From Sanghuangporus weigelae (lineage: Eukaryota; Basidiomycota; Agaricomycetes; Hymenochaetales; Hymenochaetaceae): a stretch of DNA of 64,000 nucleotides. Within the stretch, counting starts at the first letter, position 1. Each line of letters begins with the position of its first letter. Where the stretch lies: NCBI GenBank assembly GCA_033182465.1, contig CP137322.1, forward strand, positions 992,001 through 1,056,000, read 5' to 3'. The notes beneath the pieces were generated by a model that did no database searches, was not told where the DNA came from, and saw only the letters and a list, made by a program, of their open reading frames with translations. Position numbers and translations under genes: made by a program. Below, piece after piece: positions 1 to 12,739 of the stretch.

Positions 1-2001
1 GTGGACCTAGATCCTCCCCGAGTGGAATACATTACACTATCACTCTACGTGGGGCTTATCATCGGCGCAACAACGTGGGGTAGTCTTGCGGATGTGATTG
101 GTCGGAAGGTTTCATGGCAAATTACTCTCTTCTTATGCGTAAGTTATCCCTGACCATTCTTGTGGCGTATTTACTCACGCGATGTGAAATTTGCAGGGTA
201 CGTTCGGCATTGCTGCAGGAGGCGCTCCGAACTTTGTTGCGCTTTGTTCTCTTATCGCATGTGTTGGATTCGGTGTCGGCGGAAAGTAAGTTTCAACGTT
301 TGTGCTCAATTGTCCAGAAGACTAAACCGCTAATCTTATAGCTTGCCGGTAGACGGTAATTCTCATCTGAGCTATAACTGTAACCACAAGCTGAAAGTAT
401 CTTAGGTGCTCTTTTTTTGGAACACATCCCACAGTCTCACCAGGTCAGTGCACAAGGCCGGTCTAAAGGAAATATTTCGCTGATTATACTCTAGTATCTT
501 CTGACATTCCTATCAGCATTCTGGTCCATTGGCCAGCTAATTGCTTCTCTGATAGTCTGGGTGTTTATAGCAAACTACTCAGCAGACAAAGGATGGAGAT
601 TTTCCTTGTAAGTTCTGAATTTGGTTTTGGTTTAATGAACACGCCTCCGTTTATAATTTACCTTTCTCAGGTACACCATGTAAGCAACACCATTCTGATG
701 ATTGGAATATATTTATTAATACGGCATCGATATTCATTGCGATAGGGGCTGCCTGACATTTGCAATGTTCTTCTGTCGGTACATCATTTTTGAACTTCAG
801 GAATCCTCCAAATACCTGGTATCATCTGGTCGAGACGAAGAAGCGATTCAAGTACTGCAGTATATCGCAAGACGAAATGGGAAAAATATCAGTCTGACGG
901 TAGAAAAGCTTAGAGTCGTCGTTGTCTCGGAAAGTACCACTGTTCAAACAAGAAATACTTCGGTGATCGCGACTCTCAAAAGGTCGCTTTCTCATTTTTC
1001 TTTGTGAGTTATTCTTTTGCAAGACTTTTCAATGTCTGACGAAAGTGTGATGAACAAGGGCACATGTTCGTCCATTATTTTCGACCAAGAGGTTGGGCGT
1101 TAATTCAGCTTTGACCATTCTTATTTGGGGGTAAATCGTCGTTATAAACTTTTGCTGCGGTATTTTTGGTTCACGAGACACTTTTTAGAATAATTGGACT
1201 TGCCTATCCGCTTTTCAATGGATTCCTTCCCTTATATCTCGCGGATCGTCTTTCGTCATCGGGCTCGTTGAACCAGACGTATCGTGATTATACCATTACT
1301 TCCGTTTGCGGGATTCCCGGTTCCGCTATTGCATGTATACTCGTTGACTGGACGCGGACATCTGGAAAGATAGCTATCGGTGGCAGGAAGACGGCTCTTG
1401 CCGTTTCAACAGCTTTGACGGGCGTGTTCCTGTTCCTGTTCACGACGGCCCGTGATGAAGCATCGAATCTTGGATATTCATGCGCATCTTCTCTGACTCA
1501 GTACGTGGCTTTCCTACAATTTCTCTCCTTAAGTTTTCAACACTCCTGATACTTTGAATTGAGTTCAGAAATGCGGTACGCTTTTTCTGTTTTTACTTAT
1601 CCATGACGAAGAAACGAGCATATATATAGATGTACGGAGTGCTATATGCATACACGCCCGAAGTCTTTCCCGCACCTCATAGAGGAACGGGCGATGCATT
1701 ATGCTCAGCCTTTAACCGCATAACAGGAATTCTTGCTCCTGTCATCAAAATCACGACTACGAATCGGGATGGATCTGCCTCTAGCATTGGACCGAACGCG
1801 TGAGGTTCACTGACACTCTCGATAGTTCGTTCGATTCTGATTCATTTCTTCAGACCTGTCTTCGTTTCAGCATCGCTATTCATGGTATCGGCTTTCCTTA
1901 CCCTTCTTCTACCAATTGAAGTAAGTTTTACATACTGTATGTACTTGCGTCCTTCGTCGGATCCTCACCTGTTATAGACGGCTGGAAAGGCAGCACTCTA
2001 G
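1..2001 (+). CDS. Major facilitator superfamily transporter, 5' end outside the window
   Basis: This is a multi-pass membrane transporter of the major facilitator superfamily, sugar-porter/SV2-like in style; the substrate cannot be read from the sequence. The first visible exon encodes the end of TM1-2 (GLIIGATTWGSLADVIGRK), which is the classic MFS loop 2-3 signature with the D-x-x-G-R-K ending. Later exons give the central loop (around 780-1000), TM7-10 (1170-1500) and a C-terminal part with YTPEVFPAPHRGTG, the second-half loop signature of sugar-type MFS. The last exon encodes TAGKAAL and a TAG stop. Introns of about 50-70 bases separate short exons. The exon pattern and protein are nearly collinear with the downstream gene at 2882-5287, so the two are a tandem duplicate pair. 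The N-terminal exons lie before base 1. Confidence 0.85.
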
Positions 2002-2881
2002 CCATGGGCATTCCAAGCCATTTGCTATCTAGGATATCTCAACATTGCATGATCACAGGGCCGGATCATTGACTCAATGTGTCTCTGCGCTCGAAGCGTG
2101 AGGCTGCACTCTGCTTTGCATGTCACTCAAATTCCTTGTTCATTCGTTGGAAGGAGAATAACTTCCGGTTACAATAATTTTTTTGTATTTGTATTGGTCG
2201 CAAATACCAACGTAATACTCAGTAAATTATTCGTAATTCCTCCCTCTTTGGAAAAGACTTCGTTCAAAGTAAGATTCGGCAAAGATCGCGTAACCGCTGT
2301 TACCGACCGCGAACCCACAAATGATTCGACACTTTCTTCTCGACTGCCAGTAACACATAACTAAGGACTCCTGAATAAGAAGTCATCTTTTAACGAACTT
2401 GACGCTGCATTCTAAAATCGCCTGAGCCACTCTCCTTCCAGAGAAGCAACCATCAATCATGGGCGCGACCGATCACTACTGTCGTGTGAGATCGCTTTGC
2501 TCAGATGACAAGGAAGAGTTTCTTAAAGGCGTTCGCTAATCTGCGTCAGGTAAAGTAGACCCGCTGGCAACGGAATGGGGTACGGAGGTCTGTACTTCTT
2601 TGATGGTTCTTATCTGGAATATTCTACGTAAACCGTCTGCAGGATTCTTGCAAATACCGACGATAGATTCAAGGAGAAAAAAAGGCATTCTGTTAGACCA
2701 ATAGACCTTGAATACGGATTGTGGTCATCGCGAAGACTGCCATTCTGTTCAGTTCTCTTTGGCTGATTGAGAACTCGATCGAAACTAGATTGCCATGCGT
2801 CTAAAGCGATTGTGGAGCACTGTCCAGCCCCTCTAAGCCCGCGACTCTTATCGAGCTGGTATAAATATCATTATCGACTTT
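2002..2881. other. Intergenic spacer between the tandem transporters
   Basis: I see no gene here. Short open frames exist, including one at 2077-2364, but they show no recognisable domain and no fungal-style splice continuity with either neighbour. The right end contains the promoter of the second transporter. Confidence 0.6.
2860..2867 (+). promoter_or_regulatory. TATA-like box before the second transporter
   Basis: TATAAATA lies only 15 bases before the first ATG at 2882. If it acts as a TATA box, transcription would start near or after that ATG, which would favour the in-frame ATG at 2903 as the real start. Confidence 0.4.
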
Positions 2882-5287
2882 ATGACCTCTGTGCTTTCCG
2901 TCATGTCAATCCTGGATATTTCTAAAGTTGCAGTGAAAGTAGATGTCGAGAAGACCTCGGACATCGCAGTCTCGCTCGAAGACACGAAACTCGCGGATGA
3001 AGTTATTGAAAATCCCGCTGACGGCGTTGATAGTGCATATGAGCGAAAAAGTCATTTAAGTAAGTTGTCTTCTAAGTTTCTTTCCTTAATAATGCATGTT
3101 TATCCCATTGTCAGTCAACCAATGTCTTCAGCACGAAATTGGTTTTGGCCGTTATCAATGGGAGCTTTTTATTCTGACAGGCTTCGGATGGCTGGCAGAC
3201 AGTGAGCTCTAGTATTCTCGTCTAATACACACCATTCCCTCATCGATTGATTTTTTATAACTTGCAGACCTTTGGCTTCAAGGTGTTGCAGTAGTTCTAC
3301 CTCAGGTGCAGACAGACTTGGATCCGTCTAGAGTGGAATATGTCACGCTTTCACTTTACGTGGGACTCATCATTGGAGCGACAACGTGGGGAAGTCTAGC
3401 AGACATCATTGGCCGAAAGCTTTCGTGGAATATTACCCTTCTTTTATCCGTGAAGTTACCGTCTATTCTGTCAGCAGCATCCGCTCACACAAGATCGATC
3501 TTCATAGGGAGTATTTGGCGTTGCCGCTGGAAGTGCTCCAAACTTTGTCGCTTTCTGTTCGCTCATTGCATGTGTCGGTTTTGGAGCTGGTGGAAAGTAA
3601 GTTAGCGTTTATTCATCTGTCGCGTTTCTAACAATCTTGTTCAGCTTACCCGTAGATGGTATTTTTCTTAAAATCTAATCAAAAGGCAGTGTCTTATTAT
3701 CTTCAGGCGCGTTGTTCCTGGAGCACATTCCGCAATCGCATCAGGTTTGTACCAGCTCATTCCCGTGGAACGTTTATTGACAAATTAGTAAAGTGGCTTT
3801 TGACATTCCTTTCGGCATTTTGGTCTATTGGACAATTGATCGCCTCGTTGATTGTCTGGGTGTTCATCACCAACTATCCAACTGACAAGGGCTGGAGATA
3901 TTCGCTGTGCGTATTTATACCGATTCTACTCATATTTCCAATTTTTATACGCGTCTTCCCATTCAATCAGATATTCGATGTGAGTGGAGCGATCGATGCT
4001 ACGTCAATTTTTTTTCTCAAGCTTCATTCATTTATATAGGGGATGCTTGACCTTCGCAATGTTCTTCTGCCGATACATCATTTTTAACCTTCAAGAATCC
4101 TCCAAGTATTTGGTCGCGGTTGGTAGAGATGAAGAAGCCATACAAGTTTTGCAATACATTGCAAAGCGAAACGGAAAATCCATCTCTCTCACGATAGAGA
4201 AGCTTCTAGCCGTCTCGGAAGGTTCCTCTGAGCAACCCAGGGACGCATCCTTCTGGTCTTTCATCAGGAGATCGTTTTCCCAGTTCTCCCTGTGAGCCCA
4301 CGATTTTCTAAGTCTCGTTGCTTTAGGTTTTGATGGTTAATGTATGAAGAGGACACGTCCGTCCTCTCTTTTCGACAAGGAGACTAGGCTTGAATTCGGT
4401 CTTGACTATCCTCATCTGGGGGTATTACTTTTCCTCGAGAAGACTTTTTTTAACAAACTAATCAAAGCTTATTAGAACGATTGGTCTCGCTTCCCCGCTT
4501 TTCAATGGATTCCTTCCACTTTACTTATCGGACCGCCTTTCTTCGAAGCCAATAAACGTGACGTATCGCGACTACACTATTACATCCATCTGTGGATTTC
4601 CAGGTTCGGTCATTGCGTGCATGATGGTCGACTGGACACGAAAGACTGGGAAAATCTCCATCGGAGGTAGGAAGATGGCGCTTGCAGTTTCTACAGCACT
4701 GTCCAGCGTTTTCCTCTTCTTGTTTACGACTGCTACTGATGAAGCGTCGAACCTCGGATATTCCTGCGCTACCACTCTGACTCAGTGAGTAGATTTTCCG
4801 CTTCGTCGTAACGGGTATACGATTTTTACGTATTGCTTGACCAAGGAATGCGGTATGCCGTTGTTGTATATCCTCGAATGCATAATATCAATTGTTATAT
4901 TTCATCAGATGTTCGGAGTCTTGTATGCCTATACACCGGAAGTTTTCCCTGCACCCCATAGGGGTACTGGTGATGCTCTGTGCTCCGCTTTCAATCGAAT
5001 GACGGGGATCTGGGCGCCTGTCATCAAGATTGCAACAACGAATCGCGACGGAACGTCGTCGAGCATTGGGCCAAACGCGTAAGCAACATATAATGTGCAT
5101 ATTGTGACCGCTTCGGCCGGAACTGATAAATATGTAGTCCTGTCTTCGTTTCTGCAGCGCTATTCATGGTTGCAGCCTTTCTCACTCTTCTGCTACCTAT
5201 CGAGGTGAACCTTCTGACTAACAGCAAGGTATTTCCGTAGCTTATTTATAACCTTTTGCGCAGACCGCTGGGAAGGCGGCGCTTTAG
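2882..5287 (+). CDS. Major facilitator superfamily transporter, complete
   Basis: This is a complete paralogue of the transporter at the left edge and probably moves a small organic solute across the plasma membrane; the substrate is unknown. A hydrophilic N-terminus of about 60 residues leads into TM1 (WELFILTGFGWLADN) and TM2 with the MFS signature GSLADIIGRK. The central cytosolic loop around 4090-4290 is followed by TM7 onward (FNGFLPLYLSDRL, then a WTRKTGKISIGGRK loop), and the last third carries YTPEVFPAPHRGTG. It ends with TAGKAAL-stop, exactly as in the upstream copy. About ten short introns interrupt it. The ATG at 2903 (MSILD) is an alternative start in the same frame, favoured by the nearby TATA-like box. 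The upstream copy differs mainly in conservative substitutions and intron sequence, so the duplication is not very recent. Confidence 0.88.
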
Positions 5288-5804
5288 AAGCCCAAGATTG
5301 TAGACTTTCAAGACTTCCAAGGCACATTTACTGCTTGCATGATCAACTAGCATAAAGGTGAGCCTATCCGAAGTTACTACTCATAGCAACCCGTCCAATC
5401 AATCAGGCACGATTCACAATATCTCACATTCCATTTGGAGTCTAGAAGAATCCATAGAGCGCATAGGTTACTTGTTTCTCTCTTTAGATTTGGTTCAGAA
5501 CCGAACAAAACTCTTTATAAAACAAACAAACATGAGATTCATCCAGTTCAGATCGTACGCGTACAAGAACCCAGGGAGTATTAAAAGACATGTAATCGAC
5601 ATAATATATCACCTTCGTTTCTTCGTGTCAGGCGGGTCCAGCAGTTTTACGTTGACGGTTGGCTCCAGAACTCGTCCCTCACGAATCGACACTATACACT
5701 TGAAAGAAGACTCTGAGGAGTAACAACAGGGGATTATAGTAAGGCAGAGTTAAATAAGCATTCCACTGTGAAAAGCAAGGATCATGTTAGCATCAAATAC
5801 GCCA
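5288..5804. other. Convergent intergenic region
   Basis: This spacer lies between the 3' ends of the transporter and the nucleoside transporter. I see no gene or repeat in it. An open frame at 5358-5723 has no recognisable features. Confidence 0.6.
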
Positions 5805-8224
5805 TTAGAAGTCAGAAAGGAAAAGTAAAGTTGGAATTACTGAGGCGCTGCACAAGTAGTATGAAAATAGAAAAAGAGGGACTCACGCAATGCCTGCAGT
5901 CTGGAGGGTCGAGATGAATCCACAAAGCATCGCAGAGAAGGCGACACGCGCGATGACCTTGGCACGAGTGGGCGCGAGTGCCCCAAGTACACCGATTTGG
6001 ATACCCAGCGAACCGAGGTTGGCGAATCCGCAAAGCGCGTAGGAGGCGATGTGGAATGCACGTTGAGAAAGCGGGTTATCGCTATTCATGATTGTTTGCA
6101 ATTCTAGGAAGATTGTCACGATGGGGAAAAGCGGGTTTAATATATTGACAAAATAGAAGAGAGCTACAGACATACCGAGGTAAGCCGCAAACTCGTTAGC
6201 AACGAGTTTCGTTGCCAGGAGCCGAGAGACGCGGAGGATCTCTCCTCGAGGCACGCCAAGGAAGAACGTGAGCGGATAGAAAACGTATCCAATGATAAGC
6301 TGGAGCGTGAGGTTATTTATTCCAAATCCTTTGCCGATCCAACTGAGGAGCCCATTTATCGCGGCGACGAGAGACAGAATCGTCAACACGTTCGCGAGAA
6401 TGCTACCAGCAACGACGAGACCGAACATTGCGCCCTTGGAGAAGGCGTGCAATGCGTTTGCAGGCGGGTTCTTCTCCTCGCCTCGGTCGACGACGACGCG
6501 TCCGCACGTGACGGGCTCTTCGAGCTCCGGGATGCGCATCTTGCTGATTGCCATGGACGCTGGGATGGACATGACGGATGATGTGACCAAATTCTGCGGC
6601 GGAACGCCCAATGCGATGTATGCCGTCAACACGGAACCGGCAATCGTGGAGAAACCTTCACGATCATTTTTATTTTTGTTAGCATGCCAAGAAAGAAAGA
6701 AAGGAAAGATGTTAGACATCTTCTCTAAGCGCGGGAGAAATTTCAAATTCCACACCGCGGAGGAATTTACATACCGGAGGTCATGGTGAGGTGAATTTCC
6801 GACTCGGTCATCAAATCGACGTAAGGGCGGACCAGACAAGCGCTTTCACCCTGTCCGATCCAGGGAGAGGCGGCTGCTACGACGGCCTCTGCACCGGATA
6901 CATTCATAAGCTTGAAGAAGAACCAAGCAAAGTTCTTGATGATCCATTGCATGACTCCAAGCTATCATGAAAAAATGTATCAGACCATATTTCCATGTCG
7001 ATTGACGAAGCAACTCACGTAGTACATCATCTGCACGAAAGCAACGAAGAATATGATCGCTGCAAGCTTTTCAAGGCATGTATGTCAGACGACTGTTTTT
7101 GATCTTTTTAAAGGGGAATTTGCTGACCGTGTTGACGAAGAACAAGCTAAGGTTCACGATATCCTGGTTAAAGAAGAATGCAGCTCCCGCTTGCGACTGA
7201 GTCAAAAAGTCTCTCGCAAGGTACGCAATCCATCTGAATAAGTCAAATCCAGCGTCCGACTTGAGCACGAAGAGTGCAATAGCCTGCTGTATGAAGAGTC
7301 CAACGATGACAGTCGGCCAAGGAATATGACTACGATGCATGGATGTGAGATAGAAACCGAGCTGGAATACGAATAGGCCAAGAACTGAGATCGCGCGGTC
7401 GCTGTATTCGGTATTCTGTTTTTGATTTACGATACCGCGTTTATCACACACCGACCACACGATAAGGCACACAAGCCCGAATACAGTCGGACAGTCCGCG
7501 CCAGGGTCACGAGTTCATGAGTAAGGAAGTTCATGCCGGTTCGAAACAACAATATTAATATTATATGAAATAAATGATGGCACGTCAGATGTACTCTTCT
7601 GTCAGAGAATGTTGGAGACACATACGTTTTGGAGACTGAATCCAAAGGCAGAGCCAAACACGATACCAAGCAGGCAAAGCCACCCGATAGCCAGCCTCAT
7701 CCTGTAGGGAAGCCTGTACCACGGCCTCTGTACGGTGGTCATCCATATTGTTCCGACAGGTTTGGACACAACGCGGTTAGGGATGAAACGGAATGCGATG
7801 ACGAGAATGAAGAACCAGGCCCATAACGTCTGCACCACCCTTCAGAGATAACGAAAAGCATGAGCAAACGTTTCATCTTGGCTGGATATCAAATACGGAG
7901 AAAAGATGAGACGAACCAACGATGCCTCGTCCTGTCCAGGACGGTTGAAGATATCCACCAGCCGAGTATCACGGCAGCAGTCAGGCCTAGGATGTACGGC
8001 CTGAACTTCATGTAGAGTTCGTGTCGGCGTTGGCGGTCATGCTCGACCTCCTCCTCGTCCTTCGCAATCTCCTGCGCAAGAATCTGCTGTTCCTTGTCTA
8101 TGGGTTCTCCAACGGCGCCCTTATGCAAACTTTCAGAGCCAGAGTCCGAACGCGACACACGACGTGGAGACGCGTCGGTGATAAGACCACCCGAAGCCGT
8201 AGTACCGCCCATCTCAGCTGCCAT
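5805..8224 (-). CDS. Concentrative nucleoside transporter (CNT/SLC28 family)
   Basis: This is an ion-coupled nucleoside importer of the plasma membrane, supplying purine and pyrimidine salvage. The first exon (8224 downward) encodes a charged cytosolic N-terminus with many acidic and serine residues, then TM1 ([14 protein letters not shown]). Further exons give the N-terminal CNT domain (FGFSLQN), the gate region ([19 protein letters not shown]) and the C-terminal transport core. The family signature with the NEF motif is present as [12 protein letters not shown] (exon 5883-6660), as are [20 protein letters not shown] and [13 protein letters not shown] stop codon in frame occurs at 5883, but a GTGAGT donor overlaps it and an acceptor at about 5852 would add a short hydrophobic tail ending at 5805; I prefer the spliced form. 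The spacing to the transporter is convergent. Saccharomyces lacks CNTs; filamentous fungi have them. Confidence 0.88.
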
Positions 8225-9173
8225 CAGCGTCTACTGCAAAGGAGAAGAAGACGACGTTGTTGTGGAACGTTGAGGAGGCAGGAGAAAGGAGGGACCACAC
8301 CAACGAAATCGCCGGAATATAAAATAGATAACTAAATGCGTTATCGAAGTCGCCCATGTGGAGTCTCTTCCCCGTTCATCATATCATGCCATGCCATGAT
8401 CGGTCTCTCGGTGCCCTGCCTGGGCCGATTCATCGCTTCGCCCCTGCCAATACATTCCTCTATTTCCCTTTCGTATCAACCTGCTCGGTATACCTATCAA
8501 AATTTATTACGTTATTTGTTTTTGGTCCGATGAAACAGTCTTTGTTACCGCACGTGACTATACGGAAGTTTTATTTCTACCCCGGTCTGGAAAACTTTTG
8601 ATTTATTTCGAAGATAGCGGTGGGTATACTCGATCCATACGGCCAAGCACCGACTCATGTCAGACCACTCCTCCGGCACGCGGTGGAGTTGAAGAGGGAC
8701 GAAGGCAACGGAATGACTATGTGTGACGAATCAGGAGAATATTTATGGCCAAAAGAGGCAAGTGAGGTCACGCCCTCGGCGCAATTAAATTTATATCATG
8801 TAATATGCTTGAATCTGGTGAGGGACATGATAGCACGCTTAAACGAATATTTGTGCGTCTTCTTATCTATCTATTACATTGATACATAACATCCGATCGA
8901 GTAAATGTGAATGGTCAAAGAGTCGAGGGAAGATTATTATGCAGAGCTGCGCGGGTCTAGATCATCTTTATTGCTATTCTGCCAATCAAGATAACTTGAA
9001 AGAAAAGATAAAGGAACGAAAGGAACGAAAGGACCGAGAGGTCCGTGGGATGCGCTAGGAGGAAATGAAGTGGCCGGGCGGTATCTGAGCTCGTGCCGCT
9101 CTGATCTCTTCTTTCGTGTGCACGCCAAGAGCTAAGGAGAAAGGTTTCAGTAAATAGCAATGAACGAGACGCT
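8225..9173. other. Intergenic region upstream of CNT and downstream of NAD kinase
   Basis: No gene is recognised. The part next to 8225 is the expected promoter of the nucleoside transporter. A short purine-rich direct repeat (AAAGGAACG-like units) lies near 9008-9040. Confidence 0.55.
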
Positions 9174-12100
9174 CTACGCGTCGCTGTCGCTTGTATTGCT
9201 ATCACTCTCGTCTTGACCCAAAACACCAAACGCCCGCCCGACACTACTTGGCTCGCGTGATCGACTGCGGTGCTCTTTCGCAGAGGGCCATTCTCCCATT
9301 GTCGGCGTCTTCATGCTCGCACTTTCCGCTTCGAGATCGCGGTCTCGCGGGATTCGCGAACGCGCACTGCTCAGCATGCGAGGCGAGTGAATGTGGTCAC
9401 GATCTCCGTGCTCGCCAGGTGTTAGTGTTATGCTGTCGGCGCCCAGGCCGTTGTTGCCATTAATGCCATTCGCGAAAGCGACGTGACGCGGAGAAACAAT
9501 CGGTGGGTGTGGGTGGGCCGCCATGAAGCGATCGGGTGTCTCGATACCCGAGCGGACGGTCCCACTTCGGTCTCGCAAACCCTTGAAGGCGCTATCCGCA
9601 CCGGTAAGAGCGTACGCTGCCTCGCGCGCTTGTGCCTCTTCGTCCTTCTGCCGAGCCTCTTCTTGCGCCTTAGCCATCGCGACCAAGTCGGTGCTCGAAG
9701 GTGCTCGGCTCGCCTCTGGTGCGCTAGAGTCGTCAATATCAAACTTGTCTTCTTCCTCCTCGCCATCGTCTGAAACTTCATCTTCCTCGTCGTCCTCTTC
9801 CTCGTCTTCTAATTTCTCCGCAATTCCGGGCTTCGCAACTGCTCTTGGCACATTCTCGGGTTTATCACCCCGTTTCGACGACTTACGCTTCACAGAGTCC
9901 TCTTCGACTACTACGAACGATTTTTGTCGCTCGCGTTCATTCCATTTGAGTGTCCGTGAGATCGCGTGGAACCAATCTGTTGACTGCTTGTCTGCGCACA
10001 CCGTTGGGAACGGATACTTAGACGCCGTCACCTTGATGTGATCACCCTCTAAAATGTTTCAAAATGAGGACAGATAACCATGAGCATTCGTTATCCAAAA
10101 ATGAAATGATGACTGAGATGAAATTACTACGTACGTCTCAGCTCTACACGTCCACGGCCGTCAAATGATGCCCAAGCCGTGCTGCGCGAATTGAACGGCA
10201 CGCAGATACGTAATTCCATACTATCGGGCAATAGTATCGGTCGGAACGACAGCGTATGAGGGCAGATTGGCGTAATCAGAATTGCAGGAATCTCAGGGTG
10301 CACGAGCGACCCTCCAGCTGAGAGCTGTGCCATGATAAAAGACATCAGTTCCTGCCAAGTCAGAGATAACAAATTGAAACTTACAGAATATGCTGTCGAT
10401 CCAGTAGGCGTAGCGATAGTTAGCCCGTCAGCTTGGACGGTCGTCATATGGTGTTCATCCCCTGGTCAAAATCGCAGCAGTTAATCGACAAGGTTCATTG
10501 GAGATAAGGATTAAAAGGCACTATACTCACCGAAGAGCTCAAGCAAAGACATATACGGACTAGGCCCGCGATCCACGACGAGATCGTTCAGTATCTCAAA
10601 GCTCTCTACGGGGCGCGTAGTGAAGCACATTATCTCCTTATCCTTTGAACACTTTTTGCCATCCTTCACGGTCATACTCTCGCCCCAGCCGCCTTCAAGA
10701 GCTTCCCAACCGCCTTTCTCCAAGTTGCGCGTCCAAATTTCGCCTGTGTCTGCTTTCTTTATCGCACGCCTGCCTCTGCCTGGCTCGGGTGCCATTGCTC
10801 GGTAGACAGTGCATGTAAAACGCATCCGCAGATTAACTCGAATACCATTATCTATTGCACTGTCCACCACTGCTCGGTGGTCCGCAAAGTCGAAGTTAGT
10901 AAGGAAACCGAGAGAGCCCAACGCAAAAGGTATCACAGGTGGTACAATGCGTTGGAAGAGCCACGAAGTGAAGAGAACAGTCCCATCCCCACCAAGCTAG
11001 TTAAAATACCTGTGTTCAGTGCCAAGGCTGGAGAGAATGATGGAAAACATTAAACTTACAGTTACGACAAAATCGAAGAGATGTGGACTCTTGGCGCACA
11101 TCTCACTCGTCCAATAGCGTAGCTGACCCTCTGAATTTGTCGAGCTTTCTGATCCGCTTCCACTACCGTTCCCATTAGCCATCGTGGCTAGCGAGTTGTT
11201 GCTGGACGACCGTCGCCGGGGGAAGGGCAGGAATAGTTCAGGATGGTCACGTTGTATGCCCGCAGCATCAAATCGCTTCGAATATCGCAACTGGTTGTCA
11301 ACGTACACAACCAGTCCTCGCCCACCGTATCGCGGCTTTAACATAAGGTAGAGTGCCAGTTCGCGGGTCAACTTGATGAGTCTGTTGTCTCGCGCTTTGG
11401 TGATGATGAGAACATTCTGGATGTTCGAACGTATCCTTGCCCGACCTACAGGGAAATAGTTGTCAAACATTGAGCACTTGGGACGATGGTGATGGTAGTT
11501 TGAGAAAACGATGTGCAATGGCTTCACATCGAAGTGCCAAGAAAGTATTGCATGTCATTCATTTAACGGCGGCATTCAAAAGAATAGCATATAGTCTGAA
11601 ACAATCGAGTGACGAGACTCACCCAGTTGTTTGCTCATCTCACGTACGCCAACGGCTGTCTCCGCGAGTTGACGAGTGAGACTTGAGCCTTCCACCTCTT
11701 CATCGTCGAGATCACTATCTACCGAGCTCACCGGCGAACGCTCCGGCTGCGGCAAGGGCAGTACTACACGCTGCGGAGCCTGAGTGAAGGGACCGTGGGA
11801 AGGCTTAGTCTGCATGTTATAGGGACGACTAGCGTCACCAATACTCAGACTCGGCTTTGCCGTCTGCGGCGATACGGGGGATGCGATGCCTGGCATGCTA
11901 TGGTGCTTGCCCTTGAGCCAGTCAGCCAAGGACGCTCCCTTGTCGAGGAAGGAATGGACAAAACAAGGCGACTTGAGAGGGATGGACGGCTGTCTGCTAT
12001 GGCCGGGATGACTGGAATGGTGTAAGAGAGCGGCTGCGGCTGGAGAATAGTTCCTCTGGGTGACAGTGGCAGAGCCGGCAGACGGAGTCGTTGTGTCCGT

Positions 12101-12739
12101 TGTGTCCGCTGTGCTATTAGCAGAGGTTGTGAGAGTGCCCGTGCTCGCAGCGGGGCTAGGAATATTTGTATTATCTAAACCATGATTTTCCTGCATATGA
12201 GATTGTGCTTCTTCTGGCAGTGTTGCCGAAATATTACGTTGCTCTTGTTGCCGCTGCTGTTGTTGTTGCTGAGAAATCAAAGCAGAGCGAGATTGCTGAT
12301 GAGGGTCTGAGGTGGAGATGGAATGCATGAGTCGAGTCGGAGTAATCGCGGGGTGATCATAAGGTTTGCTTCCATCGCCATTCACTGGCACTGGCACAGG
12401 CATGCTGCCGCGTCGGGCGTCGGGCGATTCAGCCACTAGCTGCACGTCCCCAGTCCATTTCTGCTTATGATCCTCGCCTAAAAGCAAACTGCTTGGACGG
12501 CTTCCACGTCGAGAATGTGGTTGTTTGGGCGTGTCATCCGGAGTATCATCGCCACCCATAGCTTTGCTGGTGGGAGTAGTACCTGTTGAGTCGATGGGAT
12601 GAGAACGAAGGAACGAATGAGCAATATTCGGCGTCGTGGGTGGCGTTGAGAAAACGTCGTTTTCAGCGTCGTCTAGTTGGAGATGCATACTATGGGAGGA
12701 GATGGAGGGAGAAGATGTGGAACGAAGGACGTCGAGCAT
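9174..12739 (-). CDS. NAD kinase (ATP-NAD kinase family) with long disordered extensions
   Basis: This enzyme phosphorylates NAD(H) with ATP to make NADP(H), the main route to NADPH pools. The catalytic core shows the diagnostic GGDGT motif (split by an intron near 11000, [19 protein letters not shown]), followed by [16 protein letters not shown], the conserved [16 protein letters not shown] (10385-10440) and [22 protein letters not shown], which holds the family's C-terminal signature. The start codon at 12739 opens a serine/threonine/glutamine-rich N-terminus of about 370 residues with a polyglutamine run near 12260. The C-terminus after the core adds about 290 residues, including an acidic run of Glu/Asp near 9750-9800. 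The total is roughly 1,000 residues, about double yeast Utr1. No mitochondrial presequence is evident, so a cytosolic enzyme is inferred. Five short introns are supported by reading-frame continuity of the core. Confidence 0.9.

Noticed and set aside
6292-6789. Plus-strand frame of 165 codons
   Set aside because: It is antisense to the conserved transmembrane core of the nucleoside transporter.
9523-10041. Plus-strand frame of 172 codons
   Set aside because: It is antisense to the acidic C-terminus of the NAD kinase; its polyserine run is the complement of the Glu/Asp codons.
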